Below, one piece after another: positions 54,385 through 63,536 of a stretch of 64,000 nucleotides of DNA. Origin of the DNA: Burkholderia pyrrocinia. GTDB taxonomy: Bacteria > Pseudomonadota > Gammaproteobacteria > Burkholderiales > Burkholderiaceae. How positions within the stretch are numbered: the stretch's first letter is position 1; every line of letters begins with the position of its first letter. The DNA lies in the NCBI RefSeq assembly GCF_003330765.1, contig NZ_CP024903.1:2790001-2854000 (forward strand), written 5' to 3'. Both the position numbers and the translations under genes were made by a program. The notes beneath the pieces are model-generated. The model worked only from the letters and a program-made list of their open reading frames with translations. It did not search any database and was not told the DNA's origin.

Positions 54385-54488
54385 GACTGTGTCCTCGTTG
54401 AAACGGAATGGCGGGAAAGTGCGCCGGCCGGCGGCCGACGCACGTCGAGGAAACCTGCGCCGCGCCTCACCGCGGCGCCGCACCGGCG

Positions 54489-54959
54489 TCAGAACGGCTT
54501 GGTCGGCAGGTACTTGCCGTCGAGCGTGATCACCGCGCGCGAACCGCCTTCGGGATCGTCGACCTTCTTCACATCGAGCCGGAAATTGATCGCGCTGATG
54601 ATGCCGTCGCCGAACTTCTCGTGGACGAGCGCCTTCAGCGTCGTGCCGTACACCTGCAGCATTTCGTAGAAGCGGTAAATGGTCGGATCGGTCGGTACGC
54701 GATCGTCGATGCTGCCGCGCAGCGGGATCGTCTGCAGCAGCAGCACCGCGTCGTCGTCGAGACCGAGCTTGTCGGCGACGACGCGCGCCGCGTCGGCCGG
54801 CAACGGATGCTGGCCGAGCAGCGCGGCCGTGACGAACGCTTCGCTGAGGCCCGTGCCTTCGGTGAGCTGCGCGAACGACAGGTTGTTGCGCGCCTTCGCG
54901 AGGACGACGGTCTCCGCAAGCGCGTGGCGGGCAGTCTGACTGTGTTGGGACTGGATCAT
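54489..54959 (-). CDS. cynS: Cyanate hydratase (cyanase)
   Basis: 156 aa, the same length as E. coli cyanase. The catalytic residues fall at the identical numbers: Arg96, Glu99 ('YRFYEM') and Ser122 ('GIISAINF'). The N-terminal helix-turn-helix-like dimerisation domain and the C-terminal decamer-forming part '[11 protein letters not shown]' are intact. The enzyme reacts cyanate with bicarbonate to give carbamate (then ammonia) and carbon dioxide, detoxifying cyanate and supplying nitrogen. It is 30 nt downstream of cynT, which returns bicarbonate. Confidence 0.97.
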   Translation of the reverse strand: MIQSQHSQTARHALAETVVLAKARNNLSFAQLTEGTGLSEAFVTAALLGQHPLPADAARVVADKLGLDDDAVLLLQTIPLRGSIDDRVPTDPTIYRFYEMLQVYGTTLKALVHEKFGDGIISAINFRLDVKKVDDPEGGSRAVITLDGKYLPTKPF

Positions 54960-54989
54960 GGCAATACCTCGTGAGTAGACAGGAGCAGT

Positions 54990-55649
54990 TCAGGCCGCGA
55001 CGGGGAGCGTCGCGGGCGTGGCGCGGACGTCGGGATGGTCCGCCAGGGAAACGAACCGGCCGGTCGCGCCGTCATGGGCATCGATGCAGCCCGATTCGAT
55101 GTCGTAGACCCAGCCGTGCAGCGCGAGACGCCCTTCCTCGAGCGCGAGCCGCACGGCAGGGTGCGTCTTCAGGTTCGCGAGTTGCGCGACGACGTTCTCG
55201 CGCACCATCGAGTCGATCCGCTCGCGTTCGCTGCGATGCGCGCGCGCCTCGTTCACGACGCGCGCCGAATCGGCGTAGCGCAGCCAGTGGCCGACGGCCG
55301 GCATGTGGTCCATGCACTGGCAGGTCGCGATCGCGGTCATGGCGCCGCAATCGGAATGGCCGCAGATCACGACGTCGGTCACGCGCAGCGCGGCCACCGC
55401 ATACTCGACCGATGCCGACACGCCGCCCGGCTCGGGGCCGTACGACGGCACGATGTTGCCGGCGTTGCGGATCACGAACAGGTCGCCCGGTTCGCGCTGC
55501 GTGACGAGTTCGGGTACGAGCCGGCTGTCCGAGCACGAGATGAACAGCGCACGCGGGTTCTGGCTGCGCGCGAGATCGCGGAACAGTGCGGCGCGCCCCG
55601 GATAGGCGTCGCGCTGGAACTTCAGAAAGCCTTCGATGATGTCCTTCAT
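54990..55649 (-). CDS. cynT: Beta-class carbonic anhydrase CynT
   Basis: 219 aa (E. coli CynT 219). Zinc ligands Cys39 ('[12 protein letters not shown]', with Asp41 and Arg43 as the dyad), His98 and Cys101 ('[11 protein letters not shown]'). It recaptures the carbon dioxide made by cyanase as bicarbonate, preventing its loss. Start ATG 55649 after GGAGAACACGCG. It is the first gene of the cyn operon, divergent from cynR, with a palindromic region between them. Confidence 0.96.
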   Translation of the reverse strand: MKDIIEGFLKFQRDAYPGRAALFRDLARSQNPRALFISCSDSRLVPELVTQREPGDLFVIRNAGNIVPSYGPEPGGVSASVEYAVAALRVTDVVICGHSDCGAMTAIATCQCMDHMPAVGHWLRYADSARVVNEARAHRSERERIDSMVRENVVAQLANLKTHPAVRLALEEGRLALHGWVYDIESGCIDAHDGATGRFVSLADHPDVRATPATLPVAA

Positions 55650-55723
55650 CGCGTGTTCTCCGGTGTGGGTGAAATCGATGAAGGGCAGGTTACGCCGCGC
55701 TTCCAATAACGTAAAAGACTGAT

Positions 55724-55752
55724 TTATGATCCACCGGATAAGCACGACTTAT
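55724..55752. promoter_or_regulatory. Probable CynR operator
   Basis: Two overlapping dyads, TTAT-N10-ATAA (55724-55741) and ATAAG-N5-CTTAT (55738-55752), lie in the 113-nt region between cynT and cynR, 11 nt before the cynR start. The layout fits LysR-type recognition and activation sites. Confidence 0.55.
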
Positions 55753-55762
55753 AGGAATCGCC

Positions 55763-56659
55763 ATGCTGCTGCGCCATATCACCTACTTCCTGGCCGTTGC
55801 CGAACACCGCAGCTTCACGCGCGCGGCCGCCGCGCTGCACGTGTCGCAGCCCGCGCTGTCGCAGCAGATCCGCCAGCTCGAGGAGACGCTCGGCGCGCAA
55901 CTGTTCGACCGCACCGGGCGCGTCACACGGCTGACGGATGCCGGCGACGTGTATTTCCGCTATGCGCGGCAGGCGCTGCACGATCTCGCGGAAGGCCGGC
56001 GCGCCATTCACGATGTGCAGGATCTCAGCCGCGGCTCACTGCGGATCGCGGTCACGCCGACTTTCACGAGCTATCTCGTCGGGCCGCTCGTCGAGGCGTT
56101 TCACGGCCGCTATCCGGAGGTGTCGCTGTCGGTGCGCGAGATGTCGCAGGAGCGCATCGAGGCGCTGCTCGTCGACGACGAGCTCGATGTCGGCATCGCG
56201 TTCGAAGACGTACAGACGGCGGATATCGAAGTGGAAACGCTGTTGGTCGAAACGCTCGCGCTCGTCGTGAATCGTCGGCACGCGCTCGCCGGGAAACGCA
56301 AGGCCGGCCTGCGCGCCCTGCACGACGCGCCGCTCGTGCTGCTGACCGCCGAGTTCGCGACGCGCACGCAGATCGACCGTTATTTCCGCGAGCATGACGT
56401 GCGGCCGCGCGTACTGATGGAGGCGAATTCGCTGGGTGCGGTGATCGAGATCGTGCGCCGCACGCACCTCGCGACGCTGCTGCCCGCGACGATCGCGACC
56501 GGGCACGACGATCTCGTCGCCGTCGCGCTCGACCCGGCCGTGCTGCGACGCACGGCCGTGTTGCTGCAGCGCAAGGGCGCGTACCGGAGCGCGGCTGCGC
56601 GCGCGTTCGTCGAGCTGGCGCTCGCGCAGGGGGCGGGACCGGCCAGACGCACGCGATGA
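55763..56659 (+). CDS. cynR: LysR-family regulator CynR
   Basis: 298 aa. N-terminal winged helix ('[20 protein letters not shown]', '[26 protein letters not shown]') very like E. coli CynR, and effector domain from ~90 ('[23 protein letters not shown]', '[21 protein letters not shown]'). In E. coli it activates cynTSX in response to cyanate and represses itself. Divergent placement from cynT and the dyads between them support the same role. Start ATG 55763 after AGGAATCGCC. Confidence 0.93.
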   Translation: MLLRHITYFLAVAEHRSFTRAAAALHVSQPALSQQIRQLEETLGAQLFDRTGRVTRLTDAGDVYFRYARQALHDLAEGRRAIHDVQDLSRGSLRIAVTPTFTSYLVGPLVEAFHGRYPEVSLSVREMSQERIEALLVDDELDVGIAFEDVQTADIEVETLLVETLALVVNRRHALAGKRKAGLRALHDAPLVLLTAEFATRTQIDRYFREHDVRPRVLMEANSLGAVIEIVRRTHLATLLPATIATGHDDLVAVALDPAVLRRTAVLLQRKGAYRSAAARAFVELALAQGAGPARRTR

Positions 56660-56867
56660 CAAAGGCTGCCGGATGGCGCACGCGTGGCCGCCGACGGCCG
56701 TCGGGCCGGTCGCACGTGGCGCACCTGGCACCACTTCCGACCGGCGCCGCGACGCCGGAATCCCCTGATTTATCCTGTAAAATCGTGGATCGAGAGAATT
56801 TGTACGACAAAACCGGCGGTCGAATCGCCTACCTGCTCATCGTTCTCGATTCAAGAGGGCCACGACG

Positions 56868-59420
56868 ATGAATTCCCAAGAACTGGTTCGCGCGATCAGC
56901 GGCGGCCTGTTTCAGCAAGCTCGCCTGCTCAAGCTCGATACACCGCTGGGCCAGAATGTCCTGCTGCCCCAGACGGTTCACGGAGTATCGCGGCTGGGCC
57001 GCGATTTCACGTTGACGGTCGACGCAGTCTCCACCCGCGACACCATCAAACTGAAGAAGCTGATCGCGCAGCCTGTCACGCTGTGGATCGAACAGCAAGG
57101 CGACACCTATCTGCCGTGGCACGGCTACGTGCAGACCGCGCGCCGGCTCGGCTTCGACGGCGGCATCACCGCGTACCAGATCCGGGTCATGTCGTGGCTC
57201 GGGTTCCTCCGGTACCGCCGTGACCAGCGCATCTGGCAAGACCGCACCGCCGACGAAATCCTGACCGACGTTTTCAACCAGCATCCGCAAGCCGGCGGCA
57301 TGTTCCGGTTCGCGCTCTCCGCACCGCTGCCGAACCGCTCGTTCTGCATGCAATTCGAGGATGACTGGAATTTCGTCCATCGCCTGCACGAGGACGAAGG
57401 CCTGTTCGGCTACTTCGAGCAGGCCAGCGACGGCTCGCACCACACGCTGGTGATCACTGATTCGCTCCGTGCACTGCCCGCCACCGCGCCGGCCCGCGTG
57501 CCGTTCCAGCGCGCGGCCTGGGGCGACGAAACCCAGGCGCTCGTCCAGTGGTCGGGCACGCGCACCTTGCAGAGCAGCCACTACACGACGCGCACGTTCG
57601 ACTACAAGTCGCCCGGCACCGCGCTCAATCCGAAGGGCACCGATGTCCCGACCCGGCCGGATCAGGGCGACCTGCCGAACCAGGCCGAAGTCTATACGTA
57701 CACGGGCGCCTATACGTACGGTGCGCAGGGCGACGGCAACCGCCAGTCGACCATCCGGATGGAAGAATGGGAATCGCGCGCGAAGCGATTCCACGGTATC
57801 GGCGGCATGCGCGGCATCGACGCTGGCCGGGTGTTCGAGCTGACCGACCATGCGGCCCATCCGCCGGCCGAACAGGACGGCAACCGGTTCGCCGTCGTCG
57901 AGACGGTCTGGTGGATCAGGAACAACATTCCGGCTGCGCTGTCGCATTTTCCGCATGGCCTGGCCGCGCAGTTCGAAGCGATGAAGGCGCAGCTCGGCGA
58001 CGCGGCCCGCACGATGACCGTGCGCCACGCCGACGGCAGCGAGGGTTTCTATCTCGTCGAGATCGAGGCGCAGCGCCAGACGGTGCCGTTCCGCAGCCCG
58101 TTCGAACATCCGAAGCCCGAGATGCATCTGCAGACCGCGACCGTCGCGGGGCCGAAGGGCGAGGAAGTGCATACCGACGAACTTAACCGGATCAAGGTCC
58201 GGTTCCACTGGGATCGCCTGAACGAAGGCAACGAGCGCGCATCGTGCTGGCTGCGCGTCGCGTCGTCGGACACCGGCGGCGGGTACGGCAGCGTGCATGT
58301 GCCGCGCATCGGCGAGGAAGTGGTGGTCGACTGGATGTCCGGCGACTGCGACCGGCCGATCGTCACGGCCCGGCTCTACAACGGCGCGACCAAACCGCAA
58401 TGGCATACGGACGGCATCCTGTCCGGCTTTCGCTCGAAGGAATACGCGGGCGGCGGATACAACCAGCTCGTGATGGACGACGCGACCGGGCAAAACCGCT
58501 CGCAGCTCTACAGCAGCACGGCGAACAGCCTGCTGCATGTCGGTTATCTGATCGAGCAGTCCGGCAACACACGCGGCGCGTACGTCGGCAGCGGCTTCGA
58601 CCTGCGGACCGATGCATACGGCGCCGTGCGCGCGAACCAGGGCCTGTACGTCACCACGCATCCGAAAGCCGTGTCGAGCCAGCCGCTCGACGTGCGCGAG
58701 ACGCAGCAACAGCTCGTCGGTGCCGAGAGCCTGCTCGAATCGCTGTCTGACGTGAGCGAGACGCATCAGGCCGACACGCTGAAACCCGGTCGCGACGCGC
58801 TGAAGACGTTCACCGACGCGACCCAGCAGAGCGTGCCCGGCGCGGCATCGGGCGGACGCACGGCCGGCGGCGGCACGGGCAACGCGAACGCGTTCACGCA
58901 GCCGGTGATGCTGTTCGGCAGCCCGGCCGGCATCGGGATGGCGAGCCAGCAATCGCTGCAGATGGTTGCCGACCGGCACGTCAACGTCGTCAGTGGCCAG
59001 AACACCCACATCGCGGCCGGGAAATCGCTGGTCGCGAGCGTGATCTCGTCGGTCAGCCTGTTCGCGCAGAACGCCGGAATGAAGCTGTTCGCCGGCAAGG
59101 GCAAGATCGAGATCCGTGCGCACGACGACAACGTCGAGCTCACCGCGCAGAAGGCCATCAAGATCCTCGCCGCGACCGAACAGATCGACGTCGCATCTAA
59201 GCAGCCGATCCTGTTGACGTCCGGCGGCGCGTACATCCGCATCGGCAACGGCAACATCGAGATCCACGCGCCCGGCAAGGTGGATTTCAAGGGCGGCGAC
59301 CACAGCTTCTCGGGTCCGGCCAGTACCAACTACCCGCTGCCGCGCCTGCCTGAAGGCGTGTGTTCGGAATGCCGGCGCAGCGCCGCGAAAATGAAGTCCG
59401 CGTTGACGCCCCGCACATGA
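56868..59420 (+). CDS. vgrG: Type VI secretion tip protein VgrG
   Basis: 850 aa spike of the type VI secretion system, carrying effectors to the target cell. Gp27-like domain at ~20-390 ('LPQTVHGVSRLGRDFTLTVDA', 'MQFEDDWNFVHRLHEDEGLFGYFE'); gp5/OB-fold at ~430-530 ('IKVRFHWDRLNEGNERASCWLRVAS', 'RIGEEVVVDWMSGDCDRPIVTARLYN'); DUF2345 extension ~660-800 ('MVADRHVNVVSGQNTHIAAGKSL') and a short Cys-containing tail 'EGVCSECRRSAAKM', probably the adaptor-docking end. No evolved enzymatic domain. No T6SS core genes are in the window, so this is an orphan vgrG island. It is coupled to the DUF4123 gene by ATGA overlap. Confidence 0.96.
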   Translation: MNSQELVRAISGGLFQQARLLKLDTPLGQNVLLPQTVHGVSRLGRDFTLTVDAVSTRDTIKLKKLIAQPVTLWIEQQGDTYLPWHGYVQTARRLGFDGGITAYQIRVMSWLGFLRYRRDQRIWQDRTADEILTDVFNQHPQAGGMFRFALSAPLPNRSFCMQFEDDWNFVHRLHEDEGLFGYFEQASDGSHHTLVITDSLRALPATAPARVPFQRAAWGDETQALVQWSGTRTLQSSHYTTRTFDYKSPGTALNPKGTDVPTRPDQGDLPNQAEVYTYTGAYTYGAQGDGNRQSTIRMEEWESRAKRFHGIGGMRGIDAGRVFELTDHAAHPPAEQDGNRFAVVETVWWIRNNIPAALSHFPHGLAAQFEAMKAQLGDAARTMTVRHADGSEGFYLVEIEAQRQTVPFRSPFEHPKPEMHLQTATVAGPKGEEVHTDELNRIKVRFHWDRLNEGNERASCWLRVASSDTGGGYGSVHVPRIGEEVVVDWMSGDCDRPIVTARLYNGATKPQWHTDGILSGFRSKEYAGGGYNQLVMDDATGQNRSQLYSSTANSLLHVGYLIEQSGNTRGAYVGSGFDLRTDAYGAVRANQGLYVTTHPKAVSSQPLDVRETQQQLVGAESLLESLSDVSETHQADTLKPGRDALKTFTDATQQSVPGAASGGRTAGGGTGNANAFTQPVMLFGSPAGIGMASQQSLQMVADRHVNVVSGQNTHIAAGKSLVASVISSVSLFAQNAGMKLFAGKGKIEIRAHDDNVELTAQKAIKILAATEQIDVASKQPILLTSGGAYIRIGNGNIEIHAPGKVDFKGGDHSFSGPASTNYPLPRLPEGVCSECRRSAAKMKSALTPRT

Positions 59421-60466
59421 AATCCGCCGCCTCCATGAAGCCGTTCCACGATCTGACGCACGCGCTGCCGCTGCCGGCGCAATGGCCACGCACAACCGCC
59501 GCGCAGCGGCTCGACGACCTGCGCGACTGGTATCGCACGCGGCAGGCCGCGGAGACGCGCCCGCTGCGCCTGCTGGCGCTGGTCGACGGCGCGTTGGACG
59601 AAACCGTGCTCGACGCAGCGCGCTGGCGCGGCATTGCATGGCAGTCGCTGTATCCGGTCACGATGCTCGAGGCGTCGCGGCCCGAAATCGGCCCGTTCCT
59701 GCTCGACCTGACGGCGGACGACGATGCGTCGCGCGCAATGATGCTCGACCTGCTGAATGCCGGCGGCGATTCGGATCTCGTCGTCTGGCTCGCGACGGGC
59801 CATGCGTTGCCCGAACTCGCCGCGTATCTGCATCCGCTGGCCGAGGCGACGTTGCCCGATACGCGCCAGGCGTTGCTGCGCTACTACGATCCGTCGATTC
59901 TCGAAAACCTCGTGCCGATTCTGACGCCTGCGCAGCGGCGCGAACTGCTGACGGCATTCGTCGAGTTCCGTTACCGGTTCGATCCGTGGGAGAGCGTGGT
60001 CGGCGAGGAGAAGGGACCGCTGCCTGCCGTGGCGGCAACGCCGATCGTGTTCACGGATACGCAGTACGAAGCGCTGGCGCGCGAGGGATTCGCGGAGACG
60101 CTCTATTTCCAGTTGCACGACGAATTCCTGCCGCCGATGTCGGCTGTGCCGGGCCGTTGGGGCATTCGCTATGTGAAGGATCTGGCCGTGCGGGCGCGGG
60201 AGCGGTACGGGCTCGCGAACGAGAACGATCTCGCCTATTTCGTGCTGGTCGGGATGAACGTGCATCCGGCGTTCGATGCGCATCCGGAGATTGCCGGGAA
60301 GATCGCGGCGCGCGGGGACAATCCACCGCCGTTGTCGGAAACGCTCGCGGATGTCGACGCGGATGTGTGGGCGGAACTGCTGGATGTGCATCCGCTCGCG
60401 GGTTATGCAACCGAGCGGCAGCAAGCGACGACAGCGGCGGTTGATGTGCAGCCCGAAGCCGGTTGA
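59417..60466 (+). CDS. tap: DUF4123 T6SS adaptor (Tap/TEC)
   Basis: 349 aa cytoplasmic chaperone that loads an effector onto its VgrG. The DUF4123 region is about residues 25-155 ('RLLALVDGALDETVLDAARWRG', 'LYPVTMLEASRPEIGPFLLDL', 'SDLVVWLATGHALPELAAYLHPLAEATLPD', 'LLRYYDPSILENLVPILTP'). The C-terminal lobe (~200-330) would hold the effector. ATG 59417 overlaps the VgrG stop, fixing both start and partnership. The following DUF3304 genes and the DUF2235 effector gene form the rest of the unit. Confidence 0.92.
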   Translation: MKSAASMKPFHDLTHALPLPAQWPRTTAAQRLDDLRDWYRTRQAAETRPLRLLALVDGALDETVLDAARWRGIAWQSLYPVTMLEASRPEIGPFLLDLTADDDASRAMMLDLLNAGGDSDLVVWLATGHALPELAAYLHPLAEATLPDTRQALLRYYDPSILENLVPILTPAQRRELLTAFVEFRYRFDPWESVVGEEKGPLPAVAATPIVFTDTQYEALAREGFAETLYFQLHDEFLPPMSAVPGRWGIRYVKDLAVRARERYGLANENDLAYFVLVGMNVHPAFDAHPEIAGKIAARGDNPPPLSETLADVDADVWAELLDVHPLAGYATERQQATTAAVDVQPEAG

Positions 60467-60482
60467 GTCGCGGGAGATGGGG

Positions 60483-60962
60483 ATGTTGAACGGAATGCGT
60501 CGTGCGGTTCGTCAGGTGGTTGCGATAGAGATCGCGATCGCTGGCGGCTTGTGGGGTGTACAGGCACACGCGGAGAGCAATGGGCCGTATCGCGTCGCGG
60601 GTTTCAATTACACCGATCGAGGCATCTACAGCCTCGTCATCGACGGCTTCGGCGCCGGCAGCGTGCATGCCCGTCAATTCGGCGGCGGTGGCGGCACGGT
60701 CTGTTGCATGGCAGTGCCGCGCGGCACGAAGACTTGGCACCTCAAGGTCACGTACGACCTGACGCCCGAAGAAGATGCCAAGAACCTGTCGCCGGAAATC
60801 TACGAGACGGAGATCGCCGTTCCGAAGTTGCCGAACAAGCGCGACGGCTACATCGAGTTCCATTTCCTGCCCGACCGCAAGATCGAAGCCAAATGGGTCG
60901 AATATCCGACCGGTCCGCGCAACCCGAATACAACAAGCAACGCATCGTCCAAGACGAACTGA
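60483..60962 (+). CDS. DUF3304-family exported protein, probable immunity protein (copy 1)
   Basis: 159 aa. Signal peptide residues 1-30 (cut after AHA). Mature DUF3304 sequence: 'YRVAGFNYTDRGIYSLVIDGFGAG', 'GGGGTVCCMAVPRGTKTWHLKVTYDLTPEED', 'NKRDGYIEFHFLPDRKIEAKWVEYP'. A Cys-Cys pair lies in the conserved core. DUF3304 genes commonly lie beside VgrG and lipase effector genes; export to the periplasm fits protection from a phospholipase acting on membranes. Start ATG 60483 six bases after GGGAG. The second copy follows after 17 nt. Immunity is inferred from location and family, not proven. Confidence 0.8.
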   Translation: MLNGMRRAVRQVVAIEIAIAGGLWGVQAHAESNGPYRVAGFNYTDRGIYSLVIDGFGAGSVHARQFGGGGGTVCCMAVPRGTKTWHLKVTYDLTPEEDAKNLSPEIYETEIAVPKLPNKRDGYIEFHFLPDRKIEAKWVEYPTGPRNPNTTSNASSKTN

Positions 60963-60979
60963 ATGACAGGAACATCGAC

Positions 60980-61435
60980 ATGCTGAATTTTCTTCGCCAC
61001 CTCGCTCGCAACCCGATCGCGATCGCTGTGCTGCTACTCGGTGGTGCGTGGTGGGTGCATGCGCAGACTGCGAGCTACGGACCGTACCACGTCATTGGGT
61101 ACAACTATACAGACAGAAGCATCTACAGTTTCACGATCGACGGGTTTGGGGCCGGCGGCTCTACCGCCCATAAACGCGGCGGCGGTGGAAAGTCCGTATG
61201 CTGCATGGACATACCGCGCGGCGCAAAGACCTGGCATATCAAGATCATGTACGAGTTGACCCCGGATCAGTACAAGAACAACTTACCGTTCGACGTTTAT
61301 GAAACGGATATTCCGGTGCCGGCCTTGCCGAACAAATCCCAGGGATATATTGAATTCCACTTCCTTCCCAATCGAAAAATCGAAGCACAGTGGGTCGATT
61401 ATCCAACCGACCCGCACATCCCCAACACGGACTAA
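60980..61435 (+). CDS. DUF3304-family exported protein, probable immunity protein (copy 2)
   Basis: 151 aa paralogue of the preceding protein. Signal peptide residues 1-28 (cut after VHA), then 'YHVIGYNYTDRSIYSFTIDGFGAGG', 'GGGGKSVCCMDIPRGAKTWHIKIMYEL' and 'LPNKSQGYIEFHFLPNRKIEAQWVDYP'. The core is strongly similar to copy 1, while signal peptides and termini differ. Start ATG 60980 after AGGAACATCGAC; 15 nt later comes the DUF2235 effector gene. Base composition becomes more AT-rich towards its 3' end, as in the effector start. Tandem immunity copies are known for Tle effectors of Burkholderia. Confidence 0.8.
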   Translation: MLNFLRHLARNPIAIAVLLLGGAWWVHAQTASYGPYHVIGYNYTDRSIYSFTIDGFGAGGSTAHKRGGGGKSVCCMDIPRGAKTWHIKIMYELTPDQYKNNLPFDVYETDIPVPALPNKSQGYIEFHFLPNRKIEAQWVDYPTDPHIPNTD

Positions 61436-61450
61436 ATTCGCGAGGGAAGC

Positions 61451-63460
61451 ATGCCGAACGACACAATAGCCGCCCAAGGCGCCCAACCCAATTCGTCGGA
61501 CCAAGGTTCTGGTGCGTCCCGTGCCGCACGGGCCGCAAGCGTCAGCACGCAGCTTCCATCGGAGGCACCAACCCCGTGCTTCCGGTGCCATCAAGAGATC
61601 TATCAGAGTTTTTTCTTCGATGGCTTCGCGCAAAGCCTTCAAGATGAAGGCCACCTTTCAAACATCGCTCGTCTGTTCAGGGCTCACGAGGAAACTGACA
61701 ACAGCCTGGGTATCTATGCGATGTACTACGAAGGCATGGGGCGCGATCTATCGAATCAAACGGTCGGCGTGGTCGGAAAGGCAGCGAGCGATACGGCTTC
61801 CGCGCTCGTCAAAGAGGCCAAAGGAAAGTTCATAGACGATTCGGCAAAGAAGGTTGCGGGTGAAATTGGCAAGAATACCCTTGATGGTCCGACCAACAAA
61901 ACGCTCGTCGCTCGCGGCTATTCCGCCATCGTTGAGGGCATTAATAAGGCACCCGAAACAATTAAGCAAAACCTCAAGGAGTCGTTGACCCTCAAGAAGG
62001 TCGGCATGGATCTTCTCCCGGTAGGTGTAGGCATTCTTGCCGATTCGGTTCAGCCGGTACGTGACAACGAGTACGCGTCAGGCTACATGGGAACTGGTTT
62101 CAATGTCCGTTTCATGCAAGCGATTGCCGACTTCAAAGCCAACGTCGAACGGGCCGAGAAAGATCCACGCGAAATCAAGCGCATTCGCGTTGCGGTTTTT
62201 GGGTATGACCGTGGCGGCATTCTTGCTCGAAAATTTGCAAACGAACTGATCGGAAAAGTATGCAAACAGGAAAGCGGAAAAGTAACGTACAAGGGAATAC
62301 CTGTCGAATTCGACTTCATGGGCCTCTTCGATTGCGTCGCGACGTCCTATGCCGATTCGATTTTCACCAAAGTGGTCGCTCCCGTCCTGGGCGTCGTGCC
62401 AGCCGAAGGGAAGGCCATTAGCTTCTCCATCAAAGGGCTAAGCATGTTTCTCAGCCTCTCCAAACAAACGCTTGGAGAGTATGACCTCCAGAAGGAATTC
62501 AAGTCGATTGTTCACCACGTTGCGGCGACAGAACTGCGGTTTTACAAGAATTTGGATTCTCCCAGGAGGTCGCCCGATCATGCGAACTTGCTCGAAATCG
62601 TTTATCCGGGCAGCCAGTCGGATGTAGGAGGGGGATTTCGAGAGGGGGAGGATCAAAAGTCGGCGGAGTTGGCTCGTGTATCCGCGCGGAATATGCTCGA
62701 TCGAGCTTGGGCGGCCGGCGTACCATTAAAGCCTCTTTCCCAACTTCGCCAAACGAATCCCGGCGTGGCACGCGAATTCGATTTTCAGAAGACTGTCAAC
62801 GTGAACGGCAAGAACCTGACCGTCAACGACCTCTTCGCGGCCTACACGGCAATGCTACCGAAAGCGAACGGGCCGCTCGAAACGCATTTCGTCGAGCACC
62901 AGAAGCTGTTCGTGTCGTGGGCTCGTCACGTTCATGACCGCACGGCGCATGAAAGCACGGACAACAACCTGTTCATCAACACCGTGGACGCCGATGTCTA
63001 CAACGCGGTCTTCCCGCACGGTGGCGGCTTGCCAAACTACGAAGGCCGGGACTGGTACTACAAGAGCCAGGAACCAAACTCCAAAGTCCCGCAGTTCACC
63101 TTCGGCGAACGCCGGACAGTCGACGACATTTCGGACAAGACCGTGCGCGCATTGGCCACCGCATGGGTGCACCCGCCGAAACTGTCGCCGGAAGTGATCG
63201 CGTTCTTCGACAACTTCGTTCACAACACGATCACGCGGCTCAACAACGTCGCGCTCGGCGACGGTGTATTCATGCAACTTCGCGAAATCGAGGAGAAGGG
63301 CTGGATGGCGCGCCAGACCGACACCGCGAAGGACTACGTGAAGAAAGTCCTCGGCAACGTGTCGAAGAACATCAAGGATGCGCAGGACGAATACGTCAGG
63401 CAGGTCACGTCCGGCCAGATTCCTCGCGGCGCGTCGATCGGCGATCTCTCCGGCGACTAA
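61451..63460 (+). CDS. DUF2235 (Tle1-like) T6SS effector with altered catalytic residues
   Basis: 669 aa, no signal peptide, consistent with delivery by VgrG. The N-terminal DUF2235 mark 'QSFFFDGFAQS...LSNIARLFRAH' (usual form FFDGTGNN) is at ~51-76. The nucleophile elbow, normally GFSRGA, reads 'VFGYDRGGILARKFANEL': Asp253 (codon GAC) replaces Ser. The acidic residue Asp294 in 'MGLFDCVATS' is kept. The motif normally GVHSDVGGG reads 'GSQSDVGGGF': Gln389 replaces His. The frame is intact, so the protein is made but probably not a classical lipase. The C-terminal third (~430-669) resembles membrane-docking parts of Tle1 proteins. The 5' half is clearly AT-richer (40-53% GC per counted line) than the 3' end (~62%). 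It is last in the vgrG-tap-DUF3304-DUF3304 unit. Confidence 0.8.
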   Translation: MPNDTIAAQGAQPNSSDQGSGASRAARAASVSTQLPSEAPTPCFRCHQEIYQSFFFDGFAQSLQDEGHLSNIARLFRAHEETDNSLGIYAMYYEGMGRDLSNQTVGVVGKAASDTASALVKEAKGKFIDDSAKKVAGEIGKNTLDGPTNKTLVARGYSAIVEGINKAPETIKQNLKESLTLKKVGMDLLPVGVGILADSVQPVRDNEYASGYMGTGFNVRFMQAIADFKANVERAEKDPREIKRIRVAVFGYDRGGILARKFANELIGKVCKQESGKVTYKGIPVEFDFMGLFDCVATSYADSIFTKVVAPVLGVVPAEGKAISFSIKGLSMFLSLSKQTLGEYDLQKEFKSIVHHVAATELRFYKNLDSPRRSPDHANLLEIVYPGSQSDVGGGFREGEDQKSAELARVSARNMLDRAWAAGVPLKPLSQLRQTNPGVAREFDFQKTVNVNGKNLTVNDLFAAYTAMLPKANGPLETHFVEHQKLFVSWARHVHDRTAHESTDNNLFINTVDADVYNAVFPHGGGLPNYEGRDWYYKSQEPNSKVPQFTFGERRTVDDISDKTVRALATAWVHPPKLSPEVIAFFDNFVHNTITRLNNVALGDGVFMQLREIEEKGWMARQTDTAKDYVKKVLGNVSKNIKDAQDEYVRQVTSGQIPRGASIGDLSGD

Positions 63461-63490
63461 GCAGTACACACTGCTCCAATCAGCAAGCCC

Positions 63491-63514
63491 GCCCGGCCGC
63501 ATACGCAGCCGGGC
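63491..63514 (+). terminator. Terminator hairpin after the T6SS effector
   Basis: GCCCGGC/GCCGGGC (63491-63497 with 63508-63514) is a perfect 7-bp stem. It is flanked by 14-bp direct repeats GCAG[TC]ACACACTGC at 63461-63474 and 63513-63526, each itself a GCAG/CTGC dyad. Confidence 0.55.
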
Positions 63515-63536
63515 AGCACACACTGCCAACCCCGCG

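Noticed and set aside
56868..59420. VgrG as an evolved VgrG with its own toxin domain
   Set aside because: The C-terminal extension is DUF2345 beta-helix plus a short Cys-containing tail; no enzymatic fold is visible.
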